Shown here piece by piece: positions 52,870-61,022 of a stretch of DNA of 64,000 nucleotides. The position numbers and the translations under genes were made by a program. The notes beneath the pieces were generated by a model that saw only the letters and a list, made by a program, of their open reading frames with translations, was not told where the DNA came from and did not search any database. Source of the DNA: a bacterium (GTDB lineage Bacteria > Bdellovibrionota_C > UBA2361 > RFPC01); contig JAUIBK010000009.1 of the NCBI GenBank assembly GCA_030428205.1, forward strand, positions 1 through 64,000, read 5' to 3'. Every line of letters begins with the position of its first letter. Positions within the stretch are counted from its first letter, which is position 1.

Positions 52870-53026
52870 TCTCTTAATCCTGCTCTTTCTCCTTTTCCTT
52901 ATCCTCCTCTTGCACTTGCACCAAAATCCTTATCTCTCCTTATTTTCCATGGATATAGGAGCAAGAGTTAGGTGCAGGTGCAAGAAAAGGATGAGGATGA
53001 TGAGGAGGAGAAAGAAAAGGGAGAGA
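52870..53026. repeat. Long imperfect hairpin of purine/pyrimidine units
   Basis: Left arm 52870-52922 (pyrimidine-rich: TCTCTTAATCCTGCTCTTTC...) and right arm 52971-53026 (GGTGCAGGTGCAAG... to GAGAGA) are mutually complementary with gaps. Inner loop about 48 nt. The gap 52781-53281 (501 nt) holds this, the terB terminator and a short CTCC/GGAG stem at 53193-53205 near flagellin. A frame at 52910-53188 crossing this arm is probably not a gene. Confidence 0.6.
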
Positions 53027-53281
53027 ATCGCGGCCCCCTACGAAATCTTCGTAATCCCACTCATTCCAAAACATTTCCGCCCCCATCTCTACAGCTACCC
53101 GCTATCTTGCCGATTCTGTAATCAAGAGCTCGCAGGCTCAGATAAGGAGAAAAAGGATAGCTTTGCCTACATTGTTGAACTGACTTGATATCCTCCTAAT
53201 TGGAGAGATCAAGAATTTACGGAAGAACGCTTTCTCTTGCCCAACTATGAAAGAGAAAGAGAGCGACAATGAGGTTGTGTA

Positions 53282-54061
53282 ATGAGTAGTATCGACTCCA
53301 AATTTATTCTCTCATCGATTAATAAGAGCACCAAGAGTGTAAAGAGCGCTTTTACTAAGCTAGCGTCTGGAAAGCGTATTAATAAAGCAAGTGATGATGC
53401 CGCTGGGCTAGCTATTGCTGATGCTCTCAAGTCTGACGCGGCAGTTTATCAACAAGCATCTAGAAATACGAGTGACGGACAATCTCTTGCTGCGATTAAA
53501 GAAGGAGCGCTCACTCAAGCAGGAGATATCGAGATTCGGAAACGAGAGCTTGCCACACAGGCAGCAAACGGAACGTTGAGTGACGAGCAAAGAGCGTCTC
53601 TTAATCAAGAGTATCAAGCACTTTCACAAGAGCAGCAACGTATTGTTGCCACCACTGAATTTAATGGTCGGAATGTGTTTCAAGGTGAAACCTCAATTGA
53701 AGTAGATAGCGGAACGCAGATAACGATAGAAGGAAGCGAGCTTTCGTTTGTCGATAGTCCAGGAGACATCTCAACGCAAGCTGGGGCTTTAAGTGCGGTA
53801 GATCAATCAGAGGGTAATATACAATCTTTTGCACAACAGAAAGGACGGATTGGAGCCGAAACAGCTCGGCTGGAAGTAGCTGGAAGAAGGGCTGAAGATA
53901 GTGCCGTGGAAAACTTGGCCGCTGAGAGCCGTATTCGTGATGCAGATGTTGCAACTGAAGTTGCAAATCTCACTGCAGGAAAGATACTACAACAGGCTGG
54001 TCTCGCTGTTCAGGCTCAAGCCAACCAAACCGCAACAAATGTCTTAAACCTTCTCAAGTAA
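53282..54061 (+). CDS. Minimal flagellin
   Basis: A 259-residue flagellin with the conserved D0/D1 ends: N-terminal KLASGKRINKASDDAAGLAIADAL and C-terminal SRIRDADVATEVANLTAGKILQQAG...NVLNLLK. The central D2/D3 domain is almost absent, so it is a short flagellin. GAGG seven bases before ATG 53282. Directly followed by a partner-like gene 16 nt later. No other flagellar structural genes are in this window; a FliA-like sigma factor is at 57981. Confidence 0.92.
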   Translation: MSSIDSKFILSSINKSTKSVKSAFTKLASGKRINKASDDAAGLAIADALKSDAAVYQQASRNTSDGQSLAAIKEGALTQAGDIEIRKRELATQAANGTLSDEQRASLNQEYQALSQEQQRIVATTEFNGRNVFQGETSIEVDSGTQITIEGSELSFVDSPGDISTQAGALSAVDQSEGNIQSFAQQKGRIGAETARLEVAGRRAEDSAVENLAAESRIRDADVATEVANLTAGKILQQAGLAVQAQANQTATNVLNLLK

Positions 54062-54077
54062 TATATAGGAGGAGATC

Positions 54078-54824
54078 ATGAAGATCGGTTCCCCCCTTGC
54101 CACCCCGTTTCTTTCAAATCTATCCTCTGCCACTAAAGCAGATAGATCTGAAACGAAAGTTCGGATTGAAGGACAGGATAACGACATTCTTGATGTAACT
54201 CGCAGTTCACAAAGTGAGGGCGCAAGCCTTTCTGCTAGTAAAGCAAAGAGCTCTGCAGAGGTCGCGGATGAAGCTACAAAAGCAATTTACGATATCCGAC
54301 AAGAACAGCTTGCTTTGGCAAAGCAAGCCAACGATATTAACGACGAGGAAACGCGGGCAACGTATCAAGCCGAAATAGATAATCTTCAAACGGAAGTTAA
54401 TCGTATCTCCGCCGAGGAAGATGGAGCAGGAAATAATGTGCTCGATGAACTTTCACTTGAAGTCTCCGAGGATACACAGCTTGTCCTCTCTGATCGCTCT
54501 TCGCTTGCGAGCGATCCCGGTATCGATGTGTCAACTATCTCTGGTGCCAGCAGTGCCGTTGCTACTCTGACGGATGCTGTTGACTCCGCACAGAGCGCAA
54601 GAACAGCAACATCTGCTACGAAGGATAAGGCTGAAGCTAAGCTTGAAGAAATTGTCGCAAGAGAAGCTGAAGCTCGGCTTGGAGATTCAAGTAAGATTCA
54701 AGACGAACAAGAAGCTGAGAAAGTTGCTAAAGATATCGCCACGCAGGTAGTGAACAAAGCTCAAGAAGATGCTGTTGTTTCGAATCTTGTCTCTGGACAG
54801 GTGGAGTCGCTTTTAAGCGGATAA
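54078..54824 (+). CDS. Degenerate flagellin-like partner protein
   Basis: A 248-residue protein 16 nt after the flagellin gene with GGAGG before ATG 54078. Its middle follows the flagellin pattern: IRQEQLALAKQANDINDEET and NRISAEEDGAGNNVLDELSLEV align with the flagellin's RELATQAANGTLSDEQ and QRIVATTEFNGRNVFQGETSIEV. The C-terminal end NLVSGQVESLL echoes NVLNLL. The strictly conserved N-terminal D0 motif is replaced by other sequence. It may be a secondary flagellin, a hook-junction-like protein or a remnant. It overlaps the convergent GNAT gene by 12 nt. Confidence 0.6.
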   Translation: MKIGSPLATPFLSNLSSATKADRSETKVRIEGQDNDILDVTRSSQSEGASLSASKAKSSAEVADEATKAIYDIRQEQLALAKQANDINDEETRATYQAEIDNLQTEVNRISAEEDGAGNNVLDELSLEVSEDTQLVLSDRSSLASDPGIDVSTISGASSAVATLTDAVDSAQSARTATSATKDKAEAKLEEIVAREAEARLGDSSKIQDEQEAEKVAKDIATQVVNKAQEDAVVSNLVSGQVESLLSG

Positions 54825-55328
54825 CCGCTGATGCTGCGCCCACCACCTTTGGTCAGCCAGTACCACAGAATTTTTTACATGCTCATCGTGATAGGTCCAG
54901 TAAGCTGCGCGAAGTTCGTCGCGTTGACTCTCGCTGACTAATGAAAATCCGTGTTTCTCATAAAAACGTATGGCCCAGTCCATAGCAGCCAGGCAGCCGA
55001 CGAGTACTGGTTTTGTGCTTGTCTTAAGGTGGTGAGAAAGGAGCAAGGATCCACACCCCTTTCGTTGGTGTTCGGGAAGGACGTAGGAGTGGCGAATGAG
55101 AACAACATCATCTTTGTCTTGCACCCCCATAACAGCAATCAGCTCGCCTTTTTCTTCAATCCCAAAGAAGTGTACGCCATTGGCAAGTTCGTTTTTGAGG
55201 TAGTCCTCTGGCATATACGGCTCTCTCCAGAGAGTGTCAGGGATAGTGCCGTGGTACTTTTCAGCTGCACTATTGATAATAGTATAGATATTCGAAAAGT
55301 CGCTTTGATCGCATTCTCGTATATTCAT
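54813..55328 (-). CDS. GNAT acetyltransferase 1
   Basis: A 171-residue GNAT protein: motif A HSYVLPEHQRKGCGSLLLSHHL (Q/RxxGxG/A loop), motif B VGCLAAMDWAIRFYEKHGF. Start overlaps the upstream stop by four bases (ATGA), so it is coupled to the 566-residue gene. Substrate unknown. Confidence 0.82.
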   Translation of the reverse strand: MNIRECDQSDFSNIYTIINSAAEKYHGTIPDTLWREPYMPEDYLKNELANGVHFFGIEEKGELIAVMGVQDKDDVVLIRHSYVLPEHQRKGCGSLLLSHHLKTSTKPVLVGCLAAMDWAIRFYEKHGFSLVSESQRDELRAAYWTYHDEHVKNSVVLADQRWWAQHQRLSA

Positions 55329-57025
55329 CCTACGCTCTTTGTCCTTATCAATGGTTTATCCGAAGAGGGGGTGGTGCTAATGGGAAGGGCGTGTAGTCCA
55401 ACACACCGCTTTAAAACTTGTAAGTATTCAGTGTCGTGCAGCAGACGTGCGATGACTCTCTGAAGGAGTTGGGTATCGCCCTTAAGGGTGAGCCAGCCGT
55501 CACGGATAAGCATCTCAGCCGCTTGTTTGCGTTGAGGTTGTGCGGCGAGGCTTTGAGAGTGAAATAAGATGGTTGGTTTAAGCGCATAACTCACGTCTGG
55601 TGGATCCACTGCCTCGCAGTAATTAAAGAGAATATTAAAGGTGTAGTGTGGGAATCCTATGATAGCTCGAAGCTCGGGATCTCCCTCAGAGAGCAGCCAG
55701 GTAACATCGTCTGGTTCCATATGCACGGCTTCATATTTTCTATCGGCCAGTGCGCCTTCACGAACCATGTCATCAAAATAAAAACTCTCGGTCGCTGGAA
55801 TATCTTGCATAAAAAGGTACCGTTCGAACGTTTGCTTGGCCGATGCGTATTTTTTGGGGCGTATGACACGGTGGCTCTGTTTGGGCATTAGGAGAAACGG
55901 AGTATAGGCCTGTAACTTTGCATGGAGGATTGTTGAAGCAGTTGCCACGGTGAGAGAAAAGAGCTCAGGACTTTCTTCTGAAAAATTTTGGTCAACCATT
56001 CGCTGCGCAAGTGAGACTGAGTGTGGATAGCGGTAATCGATTTCGATAGGAAGTTTTCGAAAGTCTCTTAAGTACGTGAGGATAGCGAGTGTTCCAGCAT
56101 GTGCTGGTGACACGGCAATCCGTAAGGGGGTGGTTTCCGAAATAACAGCGCCAGAGGCTGAAAGCGAAGGGTGAAGAGCGAGGCGGTCTGAGCTGAGTGA
56201 TGGCGGTTTGAGTTCTAAGAGAGTGCGAACTTCCTTCCCGGCAAGTGCCTGAACGGAAGGATTGTTCACCATATCTGCAATCTCTTTGGTATACACGTAG
56301 CGCGTAAAGATGTTTGTTTTACGTAGTGCGCCTCGAACCTCCCGCATGTAGTGGTGGAATATAATATTCCACGTTTTTGGCTGGCAAAAAGGAGAAGGGA
56401 GTCGAGAGGTTTCTGTAAGAGTCGAGCTAACACTTTGAGCTAAATCACCAGGCTCGGAGAAGCCAGCTAAAGTAGAGTGCGCAGGTTCCGTAGGGGCAGA
56501 GATCTTCCCTCGTCCCTTCCACCCTTTTACAAGTTTGTGGGCAAGTTGTTGAAGGTCCTCTCGGTGCGTGAGCTCTTTTTTGTCGAGTATAATTTGTACG
56601 TCTGTTGGGGCAAGAAAGCGTGTATTGAGCCCAAGGCCGACATCGCCTCCTCGTTTTCGCTCAGGATTAAATCGGGTGATAATTCGCCGAATGGTTGGTG
56701 TGCCCTGAGAGTTGGTGCCAAACATCTCAAGCAGCCAGATCGGTTGTTTGCTTATGGCGTAATCAAGTGAAGCGGCAGGAGTTCCCCCATCACCTCGGTA
56801 GACAAAGCCGTCTCGCGAAGTGCCTGAGTGGAGTTTTGCGTATACAAAAAAGAGAGTAAGAGCTTGTACTGCGGAAGTCCACTGGAATGATCCTTGTGCG
56901 TCGCTACTTGAGTTTTTCCCTCGGACTGAGCGAATACACTCCTTGGTGAGCGGACACTCAAACTCTGTGAGGTGTAAACTGAGTGATGGCTCAGAAGAGA
57001 ATATGAGTCTAAGAGTTGTTGTCAT
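55325..57025 (-). CDS. Unknown 566-residue protein between two GNATs
   Basis: No family recognised. The middle part IAVSPAHAGTLAILTYLRDF, plus IEIDYRYPHSVSLAQRMVDQ and TVATASTILHAKL, has the alternating pattern of a periplasmic-binding-protein-like (PBP2) fold, but without a signal peptide. The N-terminal ~180 residues and the PSLSLHLTEFECPL start differ from this fold. It overlaps GNAT 1 by 4 nt and GNAT 2 by 17 nt, so it is part of a tightly coupled three-gene cassette. It could be a regulator-like substrate sensor or an amino-acid/peptide handler, but I cannot say. Confidence 0.55.
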   Translation of the reverse strand: MTTTLRLIFSSEPSLSLHLTEFECPLTKECIRSVRGKNSSSDAQGSFQWTSAVQALTLFFVYAKLHSGTSRDGFVYRGDGGTPAASLDYAISKQPIWLLEMFGTNSQGTPTIRRIITRFNPERKRGGDVGLGLNTRFLAPTDVQIILDKKELTHREDLQQLAHKLVKGWKGRGKISAPTEPAHSTLAGFSEPGDLAQSVSSTLTETSRLPSPFCQPKTWNIIFHHYMREVRGALRKTNIFTRYVYTKEIADMVNNPSVQALAGKEVRTLLELKPPSLSSDRLALHPSLSASGAVISETTPLRIAVSPAHAGTLAILTYLRDFRKLPIEIDYRYPHSVSLAQRMVDQNFSEESPELFSLTVATASTILHAKLQAYTPFLLMPKQSHRVIRPKKYASAKQTFERYLFMQDIPATESFYFDDMVREGALADRKYEAVHMEPDDVTWLLSEGDPELRAIIGFPHYTFNILFNYCEAVDPPDVSYALKPTILFHSQSLAAQPQRKQAAEMLIRDGWLTLKGDTQLLQRVIARLLHDTEYLQVLKRCVGLHALPISTTPSSDKPLIRTKSVG

Positions 57026-57773
57026 CGCTCTTATCCTCTCTTGGCTTGCGTAATCTCTCGTGTCTTAGTGCGAGGTCGTGGCCAAGTGATGCACTTCCTG
57101 GTGCAAGGTAAACAAGCTGACTTTTGCAGGGACCAACTCCTTCTCTCGTTCCGTGATCGAATGTGCCAAGGCGTTCAAAACCGAGCCTCTTACACAGCTC
57201 GGCAGATGCTTTATTGTAGACTGGTTCAAGGAGAGTAGTTGTAAATGCTCCCCAAGTAGGATGCTTGAGAAAGAATGCTTGAATGAGGACTCCCGCTACC
57301 CCTTGCTTTCTCCTATCGAGTGTTACGGCAATTTTTCCAGGCAGACAGAGGTTGTCTCCTTGATAAAGCCCTGCCTTTTCGGGTGAGTCAAAGGTGATCT
57401 TATCGAAGTATTCTGTAAGGAGGCGTTTTACATGTGGGTGAGAGGGGCTCAGTACGATCAAATACCCGCTGAGTTCGCCACCTTGCCGAGCAACGAGAAA
57501 CTCCGCGTGGGGATCTTGTTGAAAAGATCTGTACTGCTCAATGGAGGTACCGGGCAGAAAGAAGCCCATCTCTTCAGAGTGGCCGTGTGTTATGCAGAGA
57601 TCTTCTTCGAGAGCGTAGCACGCTTCGACGTCTTGAGCCGTTGCGCTCCGTACAGAGTATACCTGGCGCTGGGCAGCAGGAAGTGGCGCATCAAAGTTTG
57701 GTTGATGCTCCTCCTGGTTACTTCGATGTTGATCGTGCCTTTGCTCGTGCATACGTTTCAAACATAGGGGCAT
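57009..57773 (-). CDS. GNAT acetyltransferase 2
   Basis: A 254-residue protein. The first ~35 residues are polar (HEQRHDQHRSNQEEH), followed by a GNAT domain with LDRRKQGVAGVLIQAFF (motif A) and VYNKASAELCKRLGFERLG (motif B). Start ATG 57773; no clear ribosome-binding site, and an in-frame ATG at 57752 exists. Leads the three-gene cassette. Confidence 0.78.
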   Translation of the reverse strand: MPLCLKRMHEQRHDQHRSNQEEHQPNFDAPLPAAQRQVYSVRSATAQDVEACYALEEDLCITHGHSEEMGFFLPGTSIEQYRSFQQDPHAEFLVARQGGELSGYLIVLSPSHPHVKRLLTEYFDKITFDSPEKAGLYQGDNLCLPGKIAVTLDRRKQGVAGVLIQAFFLKHPTWGAFTTTLLEPVYNKASAELCKRLGFERLGTFDHGTREGVGPCKSQLVYLAPGSASLGHDLALRHERLRKPREDKSDDNNS

Positions 57774-57980
57774 GTTGATTTACGCCTGGTCCATAATACC
57801 GAAACCTCAATTCTAAAGATACTTTGCGCTCCTTTTGAGTCTCTTGAGACGCCGGAACCCTATAAAAGACTGAGTAATACTAGCTATTTGAACAATCTGA
57901 ATCCTTATCAGGAAACTCTTTTGGGGAATTTCTGAGAAGTTGCTCTCATCCAAGAAACTTTGTGTCCATAAGGTAGGGAG

Positions 57981-58721
57981 ATGAGTTCAACGTATAAACG
58001 ACAACGTCGTTATTTTCGAGAGGGCCTAAGACGAGCCGGTGGAGCTGCTCAGTGCCGGCGTCCCTCGAATGTTATTGATTTCCCTAAAAAAGAACAGAAA
58101 ATTCCTCCCGAGCCATCTCGTGATGATATTACTACCTATATGCCACTTGTTGAGGTGCTAGCTCGACGCATTCTCAATAAAGGATATTTCTCGCGAGCTC
58201 TGCTTGAGGACCTTGTGTCTGTTGGACGTGTTGTACTTTGTGAGTCTTTTCAGCGGTATAAAGAGCTCTCAGATGAGCACTTTCACAAAAGCGTGATTGT
58301 AAGGGTGCGAGGTGAGATGATCGATTATCTCAGGCGCCCAGACCACCGTTTTTCACGCTTTGCCCTCCGCGTGCGAGTTGATTTTTCTACGTCACCCTGT
58401 GGAACCCAAGAGGCGGACAGGAACGAGGAGTCTCTTGGAAGATATGTTGAGCCTGCGCTTCGGACAATGCAGACACCTGAAAGGTGCTGCACAAGAAAAG
58501 AGCTCTACTCTCACTTACACAAAGCTATCACTGGGCTTCCCTCAGAAGAGCGTGGAGTCATAGAACGTGTGTATTTTCAGGAAGCTGCGGCTACTGAGGG
58601 AACCGCCTTAAAACGCTCTCATGCCTCAAAGATAAAGCGACGAGCTCTCAAAAAGATAAAGCGTTCTCTTGATAGCCGTTTTACTCGTGAAGATGCCTGG
58701 CTACACCTTGTTCAGGATTAA
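57981..58721 (+). CDS. FliA-like sigma factor
   Basis: A 246-residue sigma-70-family protein. Region 2 is DITTYMPLVEVLARRIL...LLEDLVSVGRVVLCESFQRY...VRGEMIDYLRRPDH, and region 4 is ITGLPSEERGVIERVYFQEAA...SHASKIKRRALKKIKRSL. The HTH is about five residues shorter than in FliA, so recognition of -35 may differ. Region 3 is short. The start at ATG 57981 is preceded by AAGG. It most resembles FliA (sigma-28) or WhiG types. With flagellin in the same window, a flagellar role is likely but not shown. Confidence 0.72.
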   Translation: MSSTYKRQRRYFREGLRRAGGAAQCRRPSNVIDFPKKEQKIPPEPSRDDITTYMPLVEVLARRILNKGYFSRALLEDLVSVGRVVLCESFQRYKELSDEHFHKSVIVRVRGEMIDYLRRPDHRFSRFALRVRVDFSTSPCGTQEADRNEESLGRYVEPALRTMQTPERCCTRKELYSHLHKAITGLPSEERGVIERVYFQEAAATEGTALKRSHASKIKRRALKKIKRSLDSRFTREDAWLHLVQD

Positions 58722-58791
58722 TCCTGCCTATTTTTTCATCTTTGATTATTTTTTTGGAAACATTTGTGATCTGCGCCCGTAGGTGAGCCAT

Positions 58792-59028
58792 ATGATACGA
58801 AATGAAGTCAGCCCCTCTCATTCTCTCTATGACCTTCTCCTCGATGCAATTACTGAGGATTACTCAGAAGAAGAGCTCCAGTCCTCAGCACGGATACGGT
58901 CTGAGATTCAATCGCTCTACGGTGTTTCGCGTAGCGAGTACGAGTATCTTATTCAAGCAGCCTCGGAAATTCGCTCTGTGCGAACCAATGTTGAGCCTGA
59001 TTGGAAGCCCTTGCTGACAGTGCATTAG
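58792..59028 (+). CDS. Small acidic protein (78 residues)
   Basis: A 78-residue protein (MIRNEVSPSHSLYDLLLDAITEDYSEEEL...) with mainly helical pattern and no signal. ATG 58792 with AGGTGA eight bases upstream; GTG 58783 is an in-frame alternative. The stop abuts the stop of the convergent pilA. No family recognised. Its place behind the sigma factor makes an anti-sigma role conceivable, but there is no sequence evidence for it. Confidence 0.5.
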   Translation: MIRNEVSPSHSLYDLLLDAITEDYSEEELQSSARIRSEIQSLYGVSRSEYEYLIQAASEIRSVRTNVEPDWKPLLTVH

Positions 59029-59400
59029 TTAAGTGCAGCCAAGAAATCCTTCTTGCGAGCTGTTCCATTGGCAAGTTGCAGGGAGCTGGGGGTGGTCTGT
59101 TTGCATGGTGAACCCTGTGGCCGTTGCTGTAATTGTGAGGGTGATACCCGGTGAGAGGGAGTTTACGCCAGGAAGCAGGCTGACACATGCTTGATTCGAA
59201 CAAGATTTATAGACTTGATGATCTACAAAATATGCCTCTTGAGCTGTAGCAAAGTGCCTCAGATCGCTCTGCGCTCGAGCAAGGAACCCCTTATTTTTAT
59301 AACTGTTTATTTGAGGGATGGCGATAGCAGCCAAGATTCCTAGTATCCCAATGACCACTAGGAGCTCAATCAGGCTGAATCCTCTATCCTTGCGCTTCAT
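59029..59400 (-). CDS. pilA: Type IV major pilin
   Basis: A 123-residue prepilin: leader MKRKDRG, cut before FSLIELLVVIGILGILAAIAIPQINSY (Phe+1, Glu+5). The following FLARAQSDLRHFATAQEAYFVDHQVY resembles PilA of Geobacter and other delta-type lineages, and two C-terminal Cys form a disulphide-capable loop. ATG 59400 chosen because the leader is canonical; upstream in-frame starts give long leaders. Divergent from the second minor-pilin operon (110-nt shared gap 59401-59510). Confidence 0.88.
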   Translation of the reverse strand: MKRKDRGFSLIELLVVIGILGILAAIAIPQINSYKNKGFLARAQSDLRHFATAQEAYFVDHQVYKSCSNQACVSLLPGVNSLSPGITLTITATATGFTMQTDHPQLPATCQWNSSQEGFLGCT

Positions 59401-59510
59401 AATTGCTTTTTTATTGTGTTTCCCTACGGGTTCTATCGGCATGTCCTCTCTTGAGGTGAAGTTTTTCTTTTTGCTGAGCAACTTTCCGGATTTATCTTCG
59501 ATTGAAGAGT

Positions 59511-59936
59511 ATGAAGAGAGTTCGTTTTAAAAATACCCATGGCAACTCGCTGTTCGAATTTGTTGTTCTACTCTTCGTTTCGAGTTTGATCGTGGCTTCC
59601 TCTGTTCCGCTTTGGGGGCAGAGCCTCGTAAGAGCTCAGATACGATTGGAATCAAAAGATCTGCAAGCAACCCTTACACAAGCGCGACTGCTTGCTCTAC
59701 AAGGAGGCGAGCCTGTAACGATTGTTCTGACGAGATCGAGCTACCGAATTGAACATGCCCAGGTGTTTCAGACTTATACGTTACCAGACGGGTATTCTCT
59801 TCTGTCGCCGAGTGAGCAAATAGTTTTCTTTCCTACGGGCGTAACTACTCCCAGAGCACTAGAGGTGCTTTTTCAAGGATTGTCGTGTCGAATCATCATC
59901 AGTTTGTACGGGCGGGTAAGGGATGTGTGCTCGTAG
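59511..59936 (+). CDS. FimT/GspH-like minor pilin (second operon)
   Basis: A 141-residue protein with leader MKRVRFKNTHG and helix NSLFEFVVLLFVSSLIVASS; Glu+5 is present (NSLFE) but the +1 residue is Asn, not Phe. A TTG at 59502 is possible. The mature part is short and beta-rich, like FimT/GspH. First gene of a four-gene run whose members overlap. Confidence 0.65.
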   Translation: MKRVRFKNTHGNSLFEFVVLLFVSSLIVASSVPLWGQSLVRAQIRLESKDLQATLTQARLLALQGGEPVTIVLTRSSYRIEHAQVFQTYTLPDGYSLLSPSEQIVFFPTGVTTPRALEVLFQGLSCRIIISLYGRVRDVCS

Positions 59937-60178
59937 GAGAGAGAGGATTTGCTCTCCTTGATGTTCTTGTCTCGCTTACCATGTTGTCTCTTATATCACT
60001 CGTAGTTTTGCGTGGGGCTCTTCTTCAATTGAAGAATATCCAGCGTATGAAATTAGAGTATAGAACTTTGAGTGAAGAGAGTGCGATAGCTTCTTTTGAT
60101 GAGCAGAGTGGCTACTGGTTATATGTCTCGCACAGTGAAAACGCGCCACGTTATACTCTTGTGGGGCCCCATGAGTAG
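59927..60178 (+). CDS. PilV/GspI-like minor pilin (83 residues)
   Basis: GTG 59927 gives leader MLVGERG (GTG coding Met) before FALLDVLVSLTMLSLISLVVL: Phe+1 and Asp+5 instead of Glu+5. Starts inside the previous gene by 10 nt, with GGGAT nearby. Short globular part. A GTG at 59885 is possible, but lies deep in the preceding gene. Confidence 0.55.
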   Translation: MLVGERGFALLDVLVSLTMLSLISLVVLRGALLQLKNIQRMKLEYRTLSEESAIASFDEQSGYWLYVSHSENAPRYTLVGPHE

Positions 60179-61022
60179 CTCTCTACTTGAATATCTTATT
60201 GCGTTGTGTCTTACGAGTTTTTTGAGTTGGCTTATCTTTCAACCATTTGCAGTGCTCAAAAGAATAGATGAGCAAATAGCAACAGAACAACAGATCATTG
60301 AAGGAGGTCTTCTTCTTCGAGAGCACCTTCAGTATGGCTTGATGAACTACGATACTCATCGACTCGACATCTCACCTCGTGTTCATCCGCGTGGTAGTAT
60401 TCGATTTCCTAGCGGTAAATCTCTTGAGCTCTCGGATTCTACTGAGGTAGATAGTGAGGCGGTGCCCGTTTCTTATCTGATCTTGAACTTTTCTCGTGTA
60501 TTACGAGTGCATCAGACTACCAAAAATGAAGAGCAGGTACTCGTTTATGCATGTGGCATAGGAGATGATAGTCCAGCTGAGCAGTTTTATTTTCTCTCGC
60601 TTTCAGTTGATGGGATCGGTGTTGTTGCTGGTGTGAGGCAAGAACCGGTAGCTTCAAGGTGTTCAAGCTACCTTCTCAGGGAGGTGCCTTCACTTGTTGT
60701 GCCCCTACGGAGCTCAGCATTACTCTACATGAGAGCCCTGATTCCAATTACCTTTGAGCGAACGCTCTATCAAGATAGCTCTGGTCAGCTAAGGCTGGTC
60801 TCGACTCGAGGCGGTGAAGTCGTAGAGAATCAGCCGCTCGGTCATTACCCCTTTCGTTTGGAGTGGGAGAAAAAGCCACTATCGGTAGATGGTATTTCGA
60901 TGTTTCATCTGCGTGTATTTGGTGGCGCTGATAGTGCTCCCTACACCTTTAGCGCGGAGCATACTCTCTCTCGAGTCTCTTCCCTTCATTTTCTGACTTA
61001 CCTTTTCGGAGAGAGGTCATGA
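60171..61022 (+). CDS. PilW/GspJ-like minor pilin
   Basis: A 283-residue protein from ATG 60171: MSS then SLLEYLIALCLTSFLSWLIF; the site before SLLEY is atypical (no Gly), Glu+4. The rest fits PilW/GspJ in length and beta pattern. Start overlaps the previous stop by 8 nt. Confidence 0.6.
   Translation: MSSSLLEYLIALCLTSFLSWLIFQPFAVLKRIDEQIATEQQIIEGGLLLREHLQYGLMNYDTHRLDISPRVHPRGSIRFPSGKSLELSDSTEVDSEAVPVSYLILNFSRVLRVHQTTKNEEQVLVYACGIGDDSPAEQFYFLSLSVDGIGVVAGVRQEPVASRCSSYLLREVPSLVVPLRSSALLYMRALIPITFERTLYQDSSGQLRLVSTRGGEVVENQPLGHYPFRLEWEKKPLSVDGISMFHLRVFGGADSAPYTFSAEHTLSRVSSLHFLTYLFGERS

Noticed and set aside
52910-53188. 92-residue open frame on the plus strand
   Set aside because: Its first half is translation of a low-complexity hairpin arm; codon pattern and ribosome-binding site do not support a gene.
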